Below, piece by piece: positions 8,534 to 17,370 of a stretch of 25,140 nucleotides of DNA (positions within the stretch are counted from its first letter, which is position 1; each line of letters opens with the position of its first letter). The position numbers and the translations under genes are program-made. A model generated the notes under the pieces. The model did no database searches and had not been told where the DNA came from. It saw only the letters and a list, made by a program, of their open reading frames with translations. This stretch comes from Chara braunii (taxonomy: Eukaryota; Streptophyta; Charophyceae; Charales; Characeae). Location of the stretch: positions 1,921,108 through 1,946,247 of the forward strand of contig BFEA01000055.1 of the NCBI GenBank assembly GCA_003427395.1, in the 5' to 3' direction.

Positions 8534-8860
8534 CTGGCCTAGCTCAGTTGGTACACCCATCAGACCCCTGAACTCCCCCCCCCCCCGACCGTAAGGAGTT
8601 CGAATTCCGATGGATTCAGATGATGAGTTAAAATCTGTGTCGAAGGAAATAACATGAAAAAGAAAACAGAATATTTATGTCCTTTATATTGGATATAAAG
8701 CAAGCCAGTACCAACCCCCCCAAAAACAACCCCCCCCCCCCAAAAAAAAAAAAACAAAAAAAAAAAAAACAAAAAAAACAGAGCCCTGGTCAAACTCTGC
8801 TGGAAGCAGAATTACCTTGGGCTGGTCAGTTCGACGATGATATCTCACGGCCTTCTCCCT
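8534..8860 (+). mobile_element. SINE-like element family B, copy 1
   Basis: A box TAGCTCAGTTGGTACA (8540-8555) and B box GAGTTCGAATTCC (8596-8608) are tRNA-like, separated by a C-run. The 3' body CTGCTGGAAGCAGAATTACC ... GGGCTGGTCAGTTC ... GATATCTCACGG (about 8795-8860) matches copy 2 at 23073-23258. Between them lie mixed C- and A-runs (about 8716-8780). The two copies share the head and the 3' block but not the middle. Confidence 0.6.
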
Positions 8861-8921
8861 TAAAAAGAGAAAATGAAAAATAAAAGCTTCTTTAAAACCA
8901 CTGAGTAAGGGCCGCATTGGA

Positions 8922-8962
8922 GACTGAAGGAGGCTGTTGGACTGAAGGAGGCTGTTGGACTG
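8922..8962. repeat. 18-bp tandem repeat, about 2.3 copies
   Basis: The unit ACTGAAGGAGGCTGTTGG is repeated in direct tandem. No gene context is visible. Confidence 0.9.
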
Positions 8963-9524
8963 AAGCGTGCGACATTGGTCGCTGTATGCTCGTACTTCGG
9001 GAAAGCTGTTGACATCATCTTCGGCATCGCAGTATAGGATAGATAGGATCTGCCATCTGTAGTCTGGGCGCCGAGCGCCAGATAGGATATCAACATTGGT
9101 TCTTCGTTGATGATGATGATGAGACTATTTCAGCATTGTCAATTATGAGCTCTTGGTGTGTTCTTATTTGGTGAAACTCGTGATGCAATTCTGCTGTTGG
9201 TTCGAGGTCACAACTATCTGGTCTTATGTGTATGATGCCGTTTGATTGCTGAAGTTCGCTATTGCTCATCTTCCTTGCACCTAATACTAAAGGTGAATTA
9301 ACCCTAATATAGTGTCCAGTTTTTATCTATGTTTAACCCTAACTTATCTACAAAGCAGAAACCGTAATCATCAAAAATACTTAACACAAGACGGAAACCC
9401 AATTTCGAGCACCACAGATTTCCGATGAGCCGAATGTCCCACTCTCTCCGATCCAACAGCCAAAGGGAATTTCAGTCAAAACGCCGCAAAGGGAGGCAAG
9501 CCTGCTGTGGGCTGCAGCAGGTGA
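8963..9524. other. No gene; two telobox-like motifs
   Basis: TTAACCCTAATA (about 9298) and TTTAACCCTAACTT (about 9334) resemble the AACCCTAA telobox of plant promoters or degraded telomere repeats. They lie 35 bases apart in otherwise unremarkable sequence. A downstream gene is not visible, so a regulatory role is not supported. Confidence 0.3.
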
Positions 9525-9609
9525 AGATCATCCAGGATGACAGGCTTGATTTGGGGGGGGGGGGGGGGGGGGGGGGGGAAGGCATCAAGCCTGTCATTAT
9601 GGATGATCT
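9525..9609. repeat. Hairpin with a poly(G) loop
   Basis: The left arm AGATCATCCAGGATGACAGG... (9525-9550) and right arm (9584-9609, ending ATTATGGATGATCT) are complementary at 24 of 26 positions. The loop is dominated by 26 consecutive G (9553-9578). Confidence 0.85.
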
Positions 9610-9828
9610 CCATGGTATCATCCGATTGTAATGACAGGTCCGTTGATGAAGACGCAATGGGTACAGGATGGTACTTTGATGGCGAGGCCATTGAAGATGG
9701 ATAGCGAGCGATGAACGATACGTGGTGAGTGACAGGTGATAGGTCATCCGCCATCAATGGGCGAAGACTGTCCAGGACGTATAAGTCTAAGAATATCCGG
9801 CTATAACGAGCGTGTGCTGTATTCAGAT

Positions 9829-9888
9829 GAAAAGGGTGCTGCAATAGCGGACACGAGTGAAAACGGTGCTGCAATAGCGGACACGAGT
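9829..9888. repeat. 30-bp tandem duplication
   Basis: Two units start GAAAAGGGTGCTGC and GAAAACGGTGCTGC and end GCGGACACGAGT. They differ by one base. Confidence 0.95.
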
Positions 9889-10128
9889 CCCCTGCCAAAC
9901 TCCCGATTTTTTTGTGTTTTTTTTTTAAATCCTGATTTTCATCGAGGACTCCACTCTTTTTTTTTTTCCTTTTTTTTTTTTCCATGGAGCTCTCCACGTA
10001 ATGAACGAGGCAGCTATATTTGCAATTTCCCAGTGCACGTTCAGAGTGCCTGGTCCATGTTCTCAGGAACCTAATCAGGCCTTGCCCCACTGGCGCCTCG
10101 GGGGCCCCCCGGCACCCCCCCGGTTCTT

Positions 10129-10175
10129 CCCCCCCCCCCCCCCCCCCCCCCCCGCCCCAAAAAAAAAAAAAAAAA
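10129..10175 (+). repeat. Poly(C) 25 followed by poly(A) 17
   Basis: C25 (10129-10153), G, C4 and A17 (10159-10175) are adjacent. It is preceded by other C-rich sequence (CCCCCCGGCACCCCCCC). Exact lengths in such tracts depend on assembly quality. Confidence 0.9.
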
Positions 10176-10358
10176 CAGCCTGCCTGGCCGGGGTCAGATA
10201 CAAGGTATAAAATAGTAAATGACGGGAAAATTGCGAGGGCCCTGCAGCAGAGCATAGGGGGTCTAAAGACTGTAAACCCACCCACAGGTGGAGGTTTCAT
10301 GATGATGAAGATACAAAAGACGACAGTGGGGGTTCGTCAACCCCCTTCTATTATTAGG

Positions 10359-10400
10359 GGGGTGTATGTTTTTTTTTTTTTTTTAAGGGGTGTATGTTTT
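10359..10400 (-). mobile_element. Poly(A) insertion with 14-bp exact direct repeats
   Basis: GGGGTGTATGTTTT occurs at 10359-10372 and 10387-10400 around T12AA. On the minus strand this reads as a 14-base repeat beginning AAAACATACACCCC, then TT plus A12, then the same repeat. A repeat beginning with AAAA next to an A-tail is the signature of target-primed reverse transcription by LINE machinery (known). Confidence 0.6.
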
Positions 10401-10454
10401 AGCTATCAAGGGATGCTCGACGAATGTTTCCAGCAGGTTCGATTCCACAACCCC
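10387..10454 (+). repeat. tRNA-like segment with a perfect B box
   Basis: GGTTCGATTCC (10436-10446) fits the pol III B box. TAGCTATCAAGGG about 35-40 bases upstream is a weak A box. GGGGTGT at the start can pair roughly with ACAACCCC at the end, like an acceptor stem. The D and anticodon arms are not convincing, so it is likely a decayed SINE head. Confidence 0.35.
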
Positions 10455-10680
10455 TGCCAACAGAGTGAGCAAGTTCAATTGCAAAAAATTAAAAAAGAGA
10501 AACAAAAAACAAAAAAGAAACAAAAAGCAAAAGAGGGATACACGAGTCAGTCTCTGCCCATTGGGATTGGGATAAAGAAAATATATATTGGATTCGAAAC
10601 AGTCATCCATTCCGCAGAAAGATGTGAATATAATCAAAATACTAAAAGTAAAATAAATATTAAATATTAAAAGCAATTCC

Positions 10681-10727
10681 AGATTCAGACACTTAATCCA
10701 ATCCCCTTTGCTAGTGGCACCTCGAAC
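10681..10727 (+). repeat. Dispersed repeat family C, copy 1
   Basis: ATTCAGACACTTAATCCAATCCCCTTTGC-type sequence followed by TAGTGGCACCTCG matches copies at 23326-23440 (minus), 24037-24125 (minus), 24121-24210 (plus) and a fragment near 24345. The family looks like a SINE 3' part. I cannot define its ends. Confidence 0.55.
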
Positions 10728-10731
10728 CAGG

Positions 10732-10791
10732 CCAATGGGTGGAGTTTTTGTGGGCAATAATTTTGTTTTAGGGCCAGACTCCACCCACTGG
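10732..10791. repeat. Hairpin CCAATGGGTGGAGT
   Basis: CCAATGGGTGGAGT (10732-10745) pairs with ACTCCACCCACTGG (10778-10791) with one mismatch, around a 32-base loop. CACCAATGGGTCC and CCCCATTGG recur at 10869 and 10926. No gene is visible from here to 11141. Confidence 0.7.
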
Positions 10792-11141
10792 TTGCATGTT
10801 CACAGTGGATGTGGTCGTAATGCTGGCCAGATTTATGGTAGCTTAGGACAAACTGTCACAAACATAGCACCAATGGGTCCTGGCACAAACATAGGCACAA
10901 GCCCACTCCCACACCTCCTCCCACCTCCCCATTGGTAGGTTTCAAGCTGAAGTTCGCATGAACGCAGTCGGTTATGCGACCAGATGCACACTTTTTGAGC
11001 GCACAGACATAGCACCACCAGTGGCGCCTTTCATTTGCAGACTTCAGCGACACTTCTTTTCCCACCCTCCAAAAACAAAAACAAAAATAATAAAATTTCC
11101 ACAAGTGCTGTAAGCTGCATGGTGATTTTCGTTTTTCCTCC

Positions 11142-11348
11142 TTAAACCATCAGTACTTGGCCCAGCTATCGCAGCCGAGCCTGGAAGTGCCCTGCGCGCC
11201 GTTTCCCGCCGAAGCGCCAATTCCATTTTTGTTTTCGGAAATGCTGGCGGCGCCAGCCTTCTAGGTCCGGTTGCCCGAAGTGCGAACTTCGCGTAGCGTT
11301 AACGCTACGGCCCGCAGCCGATAAATGAGCCAAGTACTGGTTGTTTAA
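11142..11348. mobile_element. MITE of the TTAA-TIR family, 207 bp
   Basis: The left end TTAAACCATCAGTACTTGG and the right end, which read inward is TTAAACAACCAGTACTTGG, are followed on both sides by related sequence (GCCCAGCTATCG and GCTCATTTATCGG), giving TIRs of about 40 bases. Both outer borders are TTAA. An internal perfect 16-base palindrome GTAGCGTTAACGCTAC lies at 11293-11308. It has no coding capacity. A TTAA duplication is typical of piggyBac-type transposition (known); a TA duplication fits equally well. Confidence 0.8.
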
Positions 11349-12552
11349 GCTTGTTTTTTCACCCCTCTGACTCGCGGCATAACCCTGTCCAGTTTAAATT
11401 AAAATTTTAAATCAAACATAAATAAACAAATCCCAACATTTGACACAAAAACAATTAATGAGCACAAGAAAAAGAAGAAGAAGAAGAAGAAAACGACGTA
11501 GACACGGAACTGACCCACATCATCGTTTCCTCATAAAGCTTGGGAGTGCAATATATCCCCACAGCCCAAATGGTCACAACACCGCGTCGCACTGCTGATC
11601 CAACCAATGCGTAGGGAGTACCACCACCCTCCTCCTTCTCCTCCTCCTCCCCTTCTCTCCACTCTTCTCTCCTCTGCTCTTCTCCCTTTACTTGGGTTGG
11701 GTAGATATAAAAACAAACCGCCCGGGCGGGCAGAGGCTTCTTGAAGACAACTTCAACAACAACAAAAAAAAAAAACAATTACATAACACTCACCGCAGTT
11801 AATGCGCAAAATCAGATAAATTATAAATGCCATTAATTGAAGAAAAAAAAAAAAAAAAAAAAAGAACGGTTTTGACCAGACAAAGTTGATCTATCATCGA
11901 AGGGCTTTTTTCCCTTCTTTTTTTTTTCCCTGCCAGTTCGGTGGCTTTGGTTGCTATTTGCCGGGAGCAGCATGTGCTGGAAACGGCGTCGACATCAATG
12001 GTTTTGTACAGAAAATGTTTATGAACTAAAAGTTATTATACAGATTTTCCAAAAGTCGGGGTTGAAGTTGGCTTCGAGCTCCATGGTTTTCTGAAAATTT
12101 ATCAGGTATATCAGGATTTTCTTTTTCTTTTTCTTTTTCTTTTTGGGATATCAGGATAAATTTGAGCTGAGTGTTGATCGGACTTCATCCGAAGTTAGAA
12201 TTTTTCTGTCTTTTTCTTGTCAACTGGTGGGCACAGGGTATGCCCGCCCGGATCAGACTTCTTTTTTCTTTTTTTCCTCTGCTTTTTTCGGTGTTCTCCT
12301 GCAAAATTTTGTCAACTTACCATCCAGAAAAGGGGAAAAAAAAAAAAAAAAAAAAAAAAACTACGTGCCAGTGAGGCCTGGGCCTGAGGCCCTAAGAAGG
12401 GTCTGTTTCAACTGCTCAACAAACTCTCACCCTCACCACAATGGGCCTCGCTCGACTACCAACGGCCACTACCGACCCAAGCCCAAAGTATCATGCCCTT
12501 ACTACACACACTGGTAAGAGCCCAGCTTAGCTTCGGCTTTAGCTTCAAATGA
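11349..12552. other. No gene; homopolymers and a fragment of a dispersed repeat
   Basis: This stretch holds AT-rich sequence, a CTCCTT-rich block (11630-11680), A-runs near 11843-11863 and 12335-12360, and (CTTTTT)n near 12121-12145. A short copy of the GGGGAGCAGCAC element end lies at 11963-11990 (GGGAGCAGCATGTGCTGG). I see no supported reading frame. Confidence 0.5.
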
Positions 12553-12574
12553 ACCGGTTGTTTAAACCACCGGT
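12553..12574. repeat. Two TTAA-TIR ends meeting head to head
   Basis: ACCGGTTGTTTAAACCACCGGT-type sequence is a near-perfect palindrome (20 of 22 positions) centred on TTTAAA. It equals a right end and a left end of the TTAA-TIR family sharing one target site. ATATGGCCCCAGC continues as a left end. Adjacent insertion of two elements at one TTAA would produce this. Confidence 0.55.
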
Positions 12575-12605
12575 ATATGGCCCCAGCCAGCTTGCGAAGC
12601 ACGAC

Positions 12606-12650
12606 CGAGGGGCTTGTTAGACACTCCTTGGGGCGTTCTCGGGGCCGAAG
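12606..12650 (-). repeat. Inverted fragment of the 14842/17563 dispersed repeat
   Basis: GAGGGGCTTGTTAGACACTC followed by CTTGGGGCG is the reverse complement of the terminal block TGTCTAACGAGCCCCT found at about 15373 and 18127. Only this end is recognisable. Downstream to 12888 I see nothing further. Confidence 0.55.
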
Positions 12651-12888
12651 AAAATTTCCTTCGGGGTTTTGAAGGAAATTCCCGCCGTCGTTCCACTATC
12701 CTCGGGGTGGTCTCCCGAGGATGATTCCTTTTGGCCCCCCCTGGCCATTTTCATAATATCACAGTTGGCCGCGGGGAGGGGGGGAATGCCTTGGTCCATT
12801 GGGTGATGTCCGTCTCGCGACAATGTGGTCCAGCTGCCGAAAGCGGGGAAATTCGAAAGGCGCCGGCGGCGGGACAGAAAACACAAAC

Positions 12889-13142
12889 TTAAACCACCAG
12901 TACTTGGCCCAGCTATCGGTCGCGGGCCTTCCTCGTTAACACGCCAGCATCTTTGGGGGTCAGCCAAGGGAAGGCCCGGCCGGTGCTTGAAGCCCGGGCC
13001 GCACTTATGTCAGCGTGACACAACAAAGAGAAAACGGAAAAAGAAAGGAAAAAAAAATCAGATACGAAAACACTAAAAAAACAGAGAAAACGAACGGCAA
13101 AAAACAAAAAGATGCTCTGGAGGGAGGGAGTGTGCGCGCTCT

Positions 13143-13178
<36 letters not shown>

Positions 13179-13289
13179 AGCTGACAAGGGGAGTGTTCTT
13201 TCTTGCTTTCGCGGGAAGACACACTCCCTTTTTCACAGAGAGAGAGAGAGACGGCTGGCAACCCGCACGGAGGGCCGCAACAAACACGT

Positions 13290-13385
<96 letters not shown>

Positions 13386-13536
13386 TCACGGGCGTTTCCA
13401 TTGTCAATTGTGAATGCATCTTCCCACGAAAGCGGGAAGTTTCATTCCCATTTCACAATAGACAATGGAAACGGACGCGAGTGAGAGAGAGAGAGAGGGG
13501 CGGCGAGTTTGCCGCAGCCCTCCGTGCAGAACGCCA

Positions 13537-13623
<87 letters not shown>

Positions 13624-13765
13624 TCCAAATGGAAAACAGGAAACGGGAATGAATCTTCCTGAGAAAGCCGAAAGATTCATTCCTGTTCCCTGTTTTCCAC
13701 TTAGAGAGAGAGAGAGAGAGAGAGAGGTGGGCGGCGACCTGCACGGAGGCCTGCGGCAAACTCAC

Positions 13766-13836
<71 letters not shown>

Positions 13837-14064
13837 CCTCGTTGCGAAAGGGAACGAAAAGCAAGTCATTGTTTCTTCCGTTTTCTTATTTCTTTTTCCT
13901 ATTCCCACCTTTCACTGTGTTTTTTTTTTCCCCCTCTTTTCGTTTTTGCATCTCGACACTAGCTCTGGGAATTGAACGCCCGGTAGTCCGAGCCTCGGCG
14001 CGGATCGGCCTACCGGTCGTCCGAGGCTCGAACTTGATAGCTGGGCCAAGTACTGGTGGTTTAA
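12889..14064. mobile_element. 1.18-kb element with perfect 29-bp TIRs
   Basis: The left terminus (12889-12917) begins TTAAACCACCAGTACTTGG and ends CAGCTATC. The right terminus (14036-14064) is its exact reverse complement over 29 bases. Both borders are TTAA. Next to the right TIR lie two related blocks, CGGTAGTCCGAGCCTCG and CGGTCGTCCGAGGCTCG. The interior is not a transposase gene; it is dominated by microsatellites and palindromes (13155-13834). It is therefore a non-autonomous relative of the shorter elements at 11142 and 19073 that has acquired or amplified an unusual internal array. Confidence 0.8.
13155..13834. repeat. Chain of overlapping palindromes with (CT)n/(GA)n/(CA)n
   Basis: The order is (GA)n, a hairpin (about 13186-13230), (GA)n, spacer 1 containing GCACGGAGGGC (13266), (CT)n(CA)n, and hairpin B with arms 13384-13425 and 13434-13485. 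Then come (GA)n, spacer 2 containing GCCCTCCGTGC (about 13517), (CT)n 13542-13620, and hairpin C with arms 13630-13657 and 13672-13699 (26 of 28 paired). The chain ends with (GA)n, spacer 3 containing GCACGGAGGCC (13741), and (CT)n to 13834. Spacers 1 and 3 share one orientation and spacer 2 is inverted, so spacer 2 is shared by two overlapping palindromes (13251-13542 and 13498-13770). Frames here encode only Ser-Leu, Thr-His or Arg-Glu repeats. Confidence 0.85.
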
Positions 14065-14841
14065 AAAGCAATGGACATCCTAGTTCGAAAATCAAATTTT
14101 GACTTGGGCGCTGGACATGACGACAACGACGCGGGGCAGGTGGCGTCCATACTGGCGACCGTGGAAACGGGCATTTGCAGCAGTGTAGTGGGGTCATCGT
14201 AAAACGTCACAATTTTTTGAGCGCCCCGCGAAGGTCCATCGGCATCGCCACCTCCTGCTGCCGCACGTATGTGTGGAGTCTAGCACATGTAGGGAACGTC
14301 TGCGACTTGGCGCTGAGGTTACTGTGGTCGTGGCGACTTCGTCAGCTGTTGTATTTTCGTAGTTGACGAGCATTGCAACATGCGTTCCGATGGGAGGCGG
14401 CGCCAACAACGGACGTGCAAAGTTGACGACGATCGAGAAGACGACCGTGACAGCTGTGCTCTTTCGTTGTCAGCAGGAGAGGGCATTGGGCAGAATGAGA
14501 GCGCAGATCCGCGCGTGGAGGAGGAAGACACTTCATCAAGTCCCGGCCGAAGGGCTGGAAACCATGGCCATCACCGAGGCTGTAGTTCAGGTTTGCTGCA
14601 CCATGGGTTGCAGTGTTTTTCCACAATTGACGCCAAGGTGGTGGATGAAAAGGAGGATGGGGGGGGCATGGGAGGATCTCGGGCAATGCGACGACACGAC
14701 GGAGGCAATGCGACGACGGGACGGAGGAGCCGTGGATGCACACGTGGAAAAGGAGGACCACGACAAGCAAAATCGCTACTAGGATCAGCAGTGGCAGCCT
14801 TCGATAGAGGTCGGCCATCAACAGCACGTATGACAGAGCCG
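14065..14841. other. Unassigned GC-richer stretch
   Basis: Overlapping frames exist on both strands. One minus-strand frame (about 14917-14342) has a hydrophobic run resembling a membrane span (LLILVAILLVVVLLF), but nothing matches a family I know and frames compete on both strands. The sequence is rich in GACGAC and GGAGGA motifs. I do not support a gene. Confidence 0.35.
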
Positions 14842-15395
14842 TAACTCCACGGCAACAGTGGAGGTCCACCAAACGGCAATGATGAAGGGAGCAAATAGAG
14901 GACAACATACGACACACCTCACTGACATGAGTGGGGATGCGGGAGGGGGATCGGGAAAAATATTAGTTTTCCCGACTGTTGAACCCCTATGAAGCTGACG
15001 GGACGCACCGCGACGACAGCCGCAATTGAAGACGAACCCCGACGACGGCCGTCCTCTAACAGTAACCGTTGGCGACCCGTTGCCTGAAATCCCAAAGTTG
15101 AGGCCTGAAGAAGTCCGTGCAGCCGCTGGCGGAACACCAATGGATCAGCCGAAAAAGGAAAGTTGCCAACAACAGGTGTCATCATCGCTCCGATTATCGC
15201 GGATCCTTGAGCTCCGAGGGACCTTGCGAGGTCCCTTGCACTAGGGCACGAAATGGCTCGGCCACAAGAACGCTACAAGGATTCCTCGAGGAAATGTTTT
15301 CACTTTTTTTTCCAATTTCTTCCTTGAGGATGGGTGGAAGGATCACGTCCTTGAAGGTTTTACGTGCCCGAGTGTCTAACGAGCCCCTGAGCCTC
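14842..15395 (+). repeat. Dispersed repeat, copy 1
   Basis: Homologous to 17563-18145 in the same orientation. Shared blocks are GTAACT...CCACCAAA.GGC, GTNACCGTTGGCG, AAGTCCGTGC/ATGTCCGTGC and CCAATGGA(T/C)CA. Further shared blocks are GCTCCGATT(A/G)TCGCGGAT, CTCCGAGGGA...AGGTCCCTT, GAGGAAATGTTTTCACTTTT and TGTCTAACGAGCCCCT. In one plus-strand frame both copies encode similar peptides (VTVG ... RP ... GTPMDQP.K). No full-length protein is present. It may be a fragment of a transposon. Confidence 0.65.
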
Positions 15396-15419
15396 TCCTA
15401 AATTTTTTGAGGCTCAGGG
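15385..15419. repeat. Perfect 11-bp stem hairpin
   Basis: CCCTGAGCCTC (15385-15395) pairs perfectly with GAGGCTCAGGG (15409-15419) around an AT-rich loop. It lies immediately after the conserved end of the dispersed repeat. The second copy at 18145 lacks it. Confidence 0.75.
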
Positions 15420-15556
15420 CAAACGGACCAAAATCGCGTGGCGGGTGCCAGCCAAAACTAAAACAAAAGCGCCCTGCTGGCGTTTCGGCAAAAGCTTGCA
15501 GGCAGGGGGAATCTGTGTACTACCAAAACAGGTGCGCATGTACTGGTGTTTTGAAG

Positions 15557-15766
15557 TTTGGACCACCAGTACTTCTGAGGCACTCTTCTGAACCTGGAAA
15601 TGCCCTGTGTACCAACAAAAAAAAAAAAAAAAAAAAAAAGGGCGTGGACCTCCACTTGGCTGGTGGTGCCAGCCATTCTCGTTCGGTACCCCACGCTCGA
15701 AAGTTGTGGCTGTATACACACGGCAAGTTTGTTTTTGTCAAGCGGGGAAACGTACTGACGGTTTAA
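15557..15766. mobile_element. Degenerate TTAA-TIR element
   Basis: The left end TTTGGACCACCAGTACTTC (15557) and right end CGTACTGACGGTTTAA (15751-15766) fit the family with several mismatches. An A24 run (15616-15639) lies inside. Just before it, GTACTGGTGTTTTGAA (15540) is a further right end. Its GTACTGGTG and the CACCAGTAC of the left end form a head-to-head pair. Confidence 0.45.
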
Positions 15767-15828
15767 GGACATGATACGAGTATCCTCCATTGGCAGAACC
15801 ACCTTGGGGAATGGTCCTTTCAATAGCT

Positions 15829-16066
15829 GGGGAGCTTCATCATCTCTAATAAGGTGGGTCTAGCGTCCCATTTTACAGGGTCACACAGACGAATTGAGAT
15901 TCTGGGCCAGCATGGCTTACCCTGCTGGGAAGGGATCGACTTTCCACCGTGTGAATCCATGTCTATGACTGGTAGGGTGATGGTCCTGAATGTTGCTCGG
16001 ACTGAGGTAAAATAGTAGGATTCTATATGGGACGCTCGGCCCGGTTCCCAGTACGTGCTGCTCCCC
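15829..16066. mobile_element. 238-bp inverted-repeat element
   Basis: The left arm runs GGGGAGCTTCATCATC ... GGGTCTAGCGTCCC (15829-15868). The right arm is GGGACGCTCGGCCCGG ... GTGCTGCTCCCC (16029-16066). They are imperfect inverted repeats, and the same end sequence is present alone at 6132. The interior has no gene. I cannot define a target-site duplication. Confidence 0.6.
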
Positions 16067-16758
16067 ACGAAAAGAGTGAGGTAGGATAGTAGGGACAGGG
16101 GGTGCGCTGGGAGTATTAACGTAAGGATGGGTAGGTTAGGTGGCCTATCCTGTCAGGACAACCACTGGCTGCCGCTGCCAGCAATCACCGTGGGTCTGGT
16201 CCTTGGCCTCCACAATACACTGGCTTAAAAAAAGATACACTCACGCTCCGAGGACTCGATTATTGACTCTTTATTTAACCCTACTTACAATCAGCACAGG
16301 GCTCGTGCACGACTCTTGTTGCTTTGGTCGGCATTTCAGGAGAGAGACATCGAGAGAATGCCTCCGGGGATATGGAAGGGGTTGGTGAGCGGGGGCACAG
16401 GGGCAAGAGGGGGGGGGCAGGTTGGAGTCTGGGCAAGATGGCTGATGGGGGGGTAGGGGGCGGCGGAGGACATCATAGGGGTAAAGGGGGGTGGGCAGGG
16501 GGTTGCGGGCAACCGAAAGTAGGGGGGCAAGGCAGGGGTCAAGTACTGTACCGTATGGGGGAGGAACCGGCGGCAGCGGTGGATAGGGACGCTGGGGAGG
16601 CAGTATTTTTGGCCCTGTGTTTCAGTTGTTTGTACAGGTAAAAACGTCATAGACGGTGGGGAGCCCAAGGGTAACATACAACTTCATTTTTTTTTCACCG
16701 ACGAAAAAAAAAAAGGAAACTTGCAAAATGTCGTCCTTCTTTGCAGCAGAACCAAGAC
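16067..16758. other. Unassigned, G-rich stretch
   Basis: Strongly G-rich sequence (GGGGGG clusters at 16409-16530) with overlapping weak frames on both strands and no recognisable domain. Short A- and T-runs follow at 16687-16715. No repeat shared with the rest of the window was seen. Confidence 0.45.
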
Positions 16759-16793
16759 TGCAAAAGGATGGCATGCACGAGTCGAGAAATGGT
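16759..16793 (+). pseudogene. U6 snRNA-like 3' fragment
   Basis: TGCAAAAGGATGGCATGCAC followed by GAGTCGAGAAATGGT matches the U6 3' half (internal stem-loop, then CGAGAAATGGT). It closely resembles the same segment of the copy at 245-393 (GCAAGGATGGCATGCATGA ... GAGAAATGGTCC). The 5' half is missing apart from a possible GTCCTTC at 16732. Confidence 0.5.
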
Positions 16794-16846
16794 AGGTGGT
16801 CCCTAAGGTGGGGAAAAAAAAAAAAAAAAAAAAAAGTATGTGGTAC
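16785..16846 (+). repeat. Poly(A) 22 between GTAGGTGGT and GTATGTGGT
   Basis: A22 (about 16814-16835) lies between GTAGGTGGT (16793-16801) and GTATGTGGT (about 16836-16844). This may be another poly(A)-tailed insertion with a slightly diverged target duplication, placed at the end of the U6-like fragment. Confidence 0.3.
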
Positions 16847-17220
16847 TCTTTTACCCTAACTATTGGCCAGCTGAGTTCGAGTGTAGTTATATTCTACTGG
16901 TAAAATCCAAGCAGTCGGACTCCCCACATGGAGAAGGAGATACTGAACGTCAACATTCCTTACCCACTGGCAGTACCGCTGCTGAATCCATGTCAGTAGG
17001 CGATTTTCACCTGGATAAATTTTTGAATTTACCCATGGAGTATGGATTTACCCTGCTGCAGGCAGGCCTGTACGTTGAAAGAACGGCCAGCATTGGCCTC
17101 CATAGTGCAGGCGAAATTTTAGGAGGGCCTCCTTGCTGGTGGGGTTTAATCAAATTTAATGTGGGAACTTTGGCCATGTGCTCTGAGCAGTTTAATAAAT
17201 AAATAATAAAGTAATATAAC
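16847..17220 (+). other. Unassigned stretch with an open frame
   Basis: A plus-strand frame is open from about 16840 to 17202 and would encode about 120 residues (for example FHLDKFLNLPMEYGFTLLQ). It matches no family I recognise, and neither introns nor a promoter are visible. It may be a chance frame or a transposon fragment. Confidence 0.25.
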
Positions 17221-17370
17221 ATAATAATACCTGATGCTCTGCCGTCTACTGGATCATATTTACTAAATTGAATAATTAAGTATTAAATTGTTGATAGTAA
17301 TTTGATATAATATAATAGTACCTCATGATCTGCCGTGGATCATATTTACTGCATAAAATAATTAGTATAA
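17221..17370. repeat. AT-rich direct repeat, two copies
   Basis: ATAATACCTGATGCTCTGCC (17224) recurs as ATAGTACCTCATGATCTGCC (about 17315). Both are followed by GGATCATATTTACT and AT-rich sequence. Spacing is about 90 bases. Confidence 0.8.

Noticed and set aside
9298-9348. Interstitial telomere repeat
   Set aside because: There are only two degenerate CCCTAA units 35 bases apart, which is too little for a telomeric array.
9476-10300. Minus-strand open frame of 274 codons
   Set aside because: It spans poly-G, poly-C and poly-A tracts and a hairpin. No domain is visible, and length changes in the tracts would break it.
13112-13975. Open frame of 287 codons rich in Ser-Leu and Thr-His
   Set aside because: Dinucleotide repeats have no stop codons in these frames. 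The peptide is a by-product of (CT)n and (CA)n.
14342-14917. Minus-strand frame with a hydrophobic run
   Set aside because: It overlaps competing plus-strand frames and a dispersed repeat. The hydrophobic stretch alone is not enough for a gene call.
16840-17202. Open frame of 120 codons
   Set aside because: No family recognised, and no supporting splice sites, promoter or second copy. Mentioned only as unassigned sequence.
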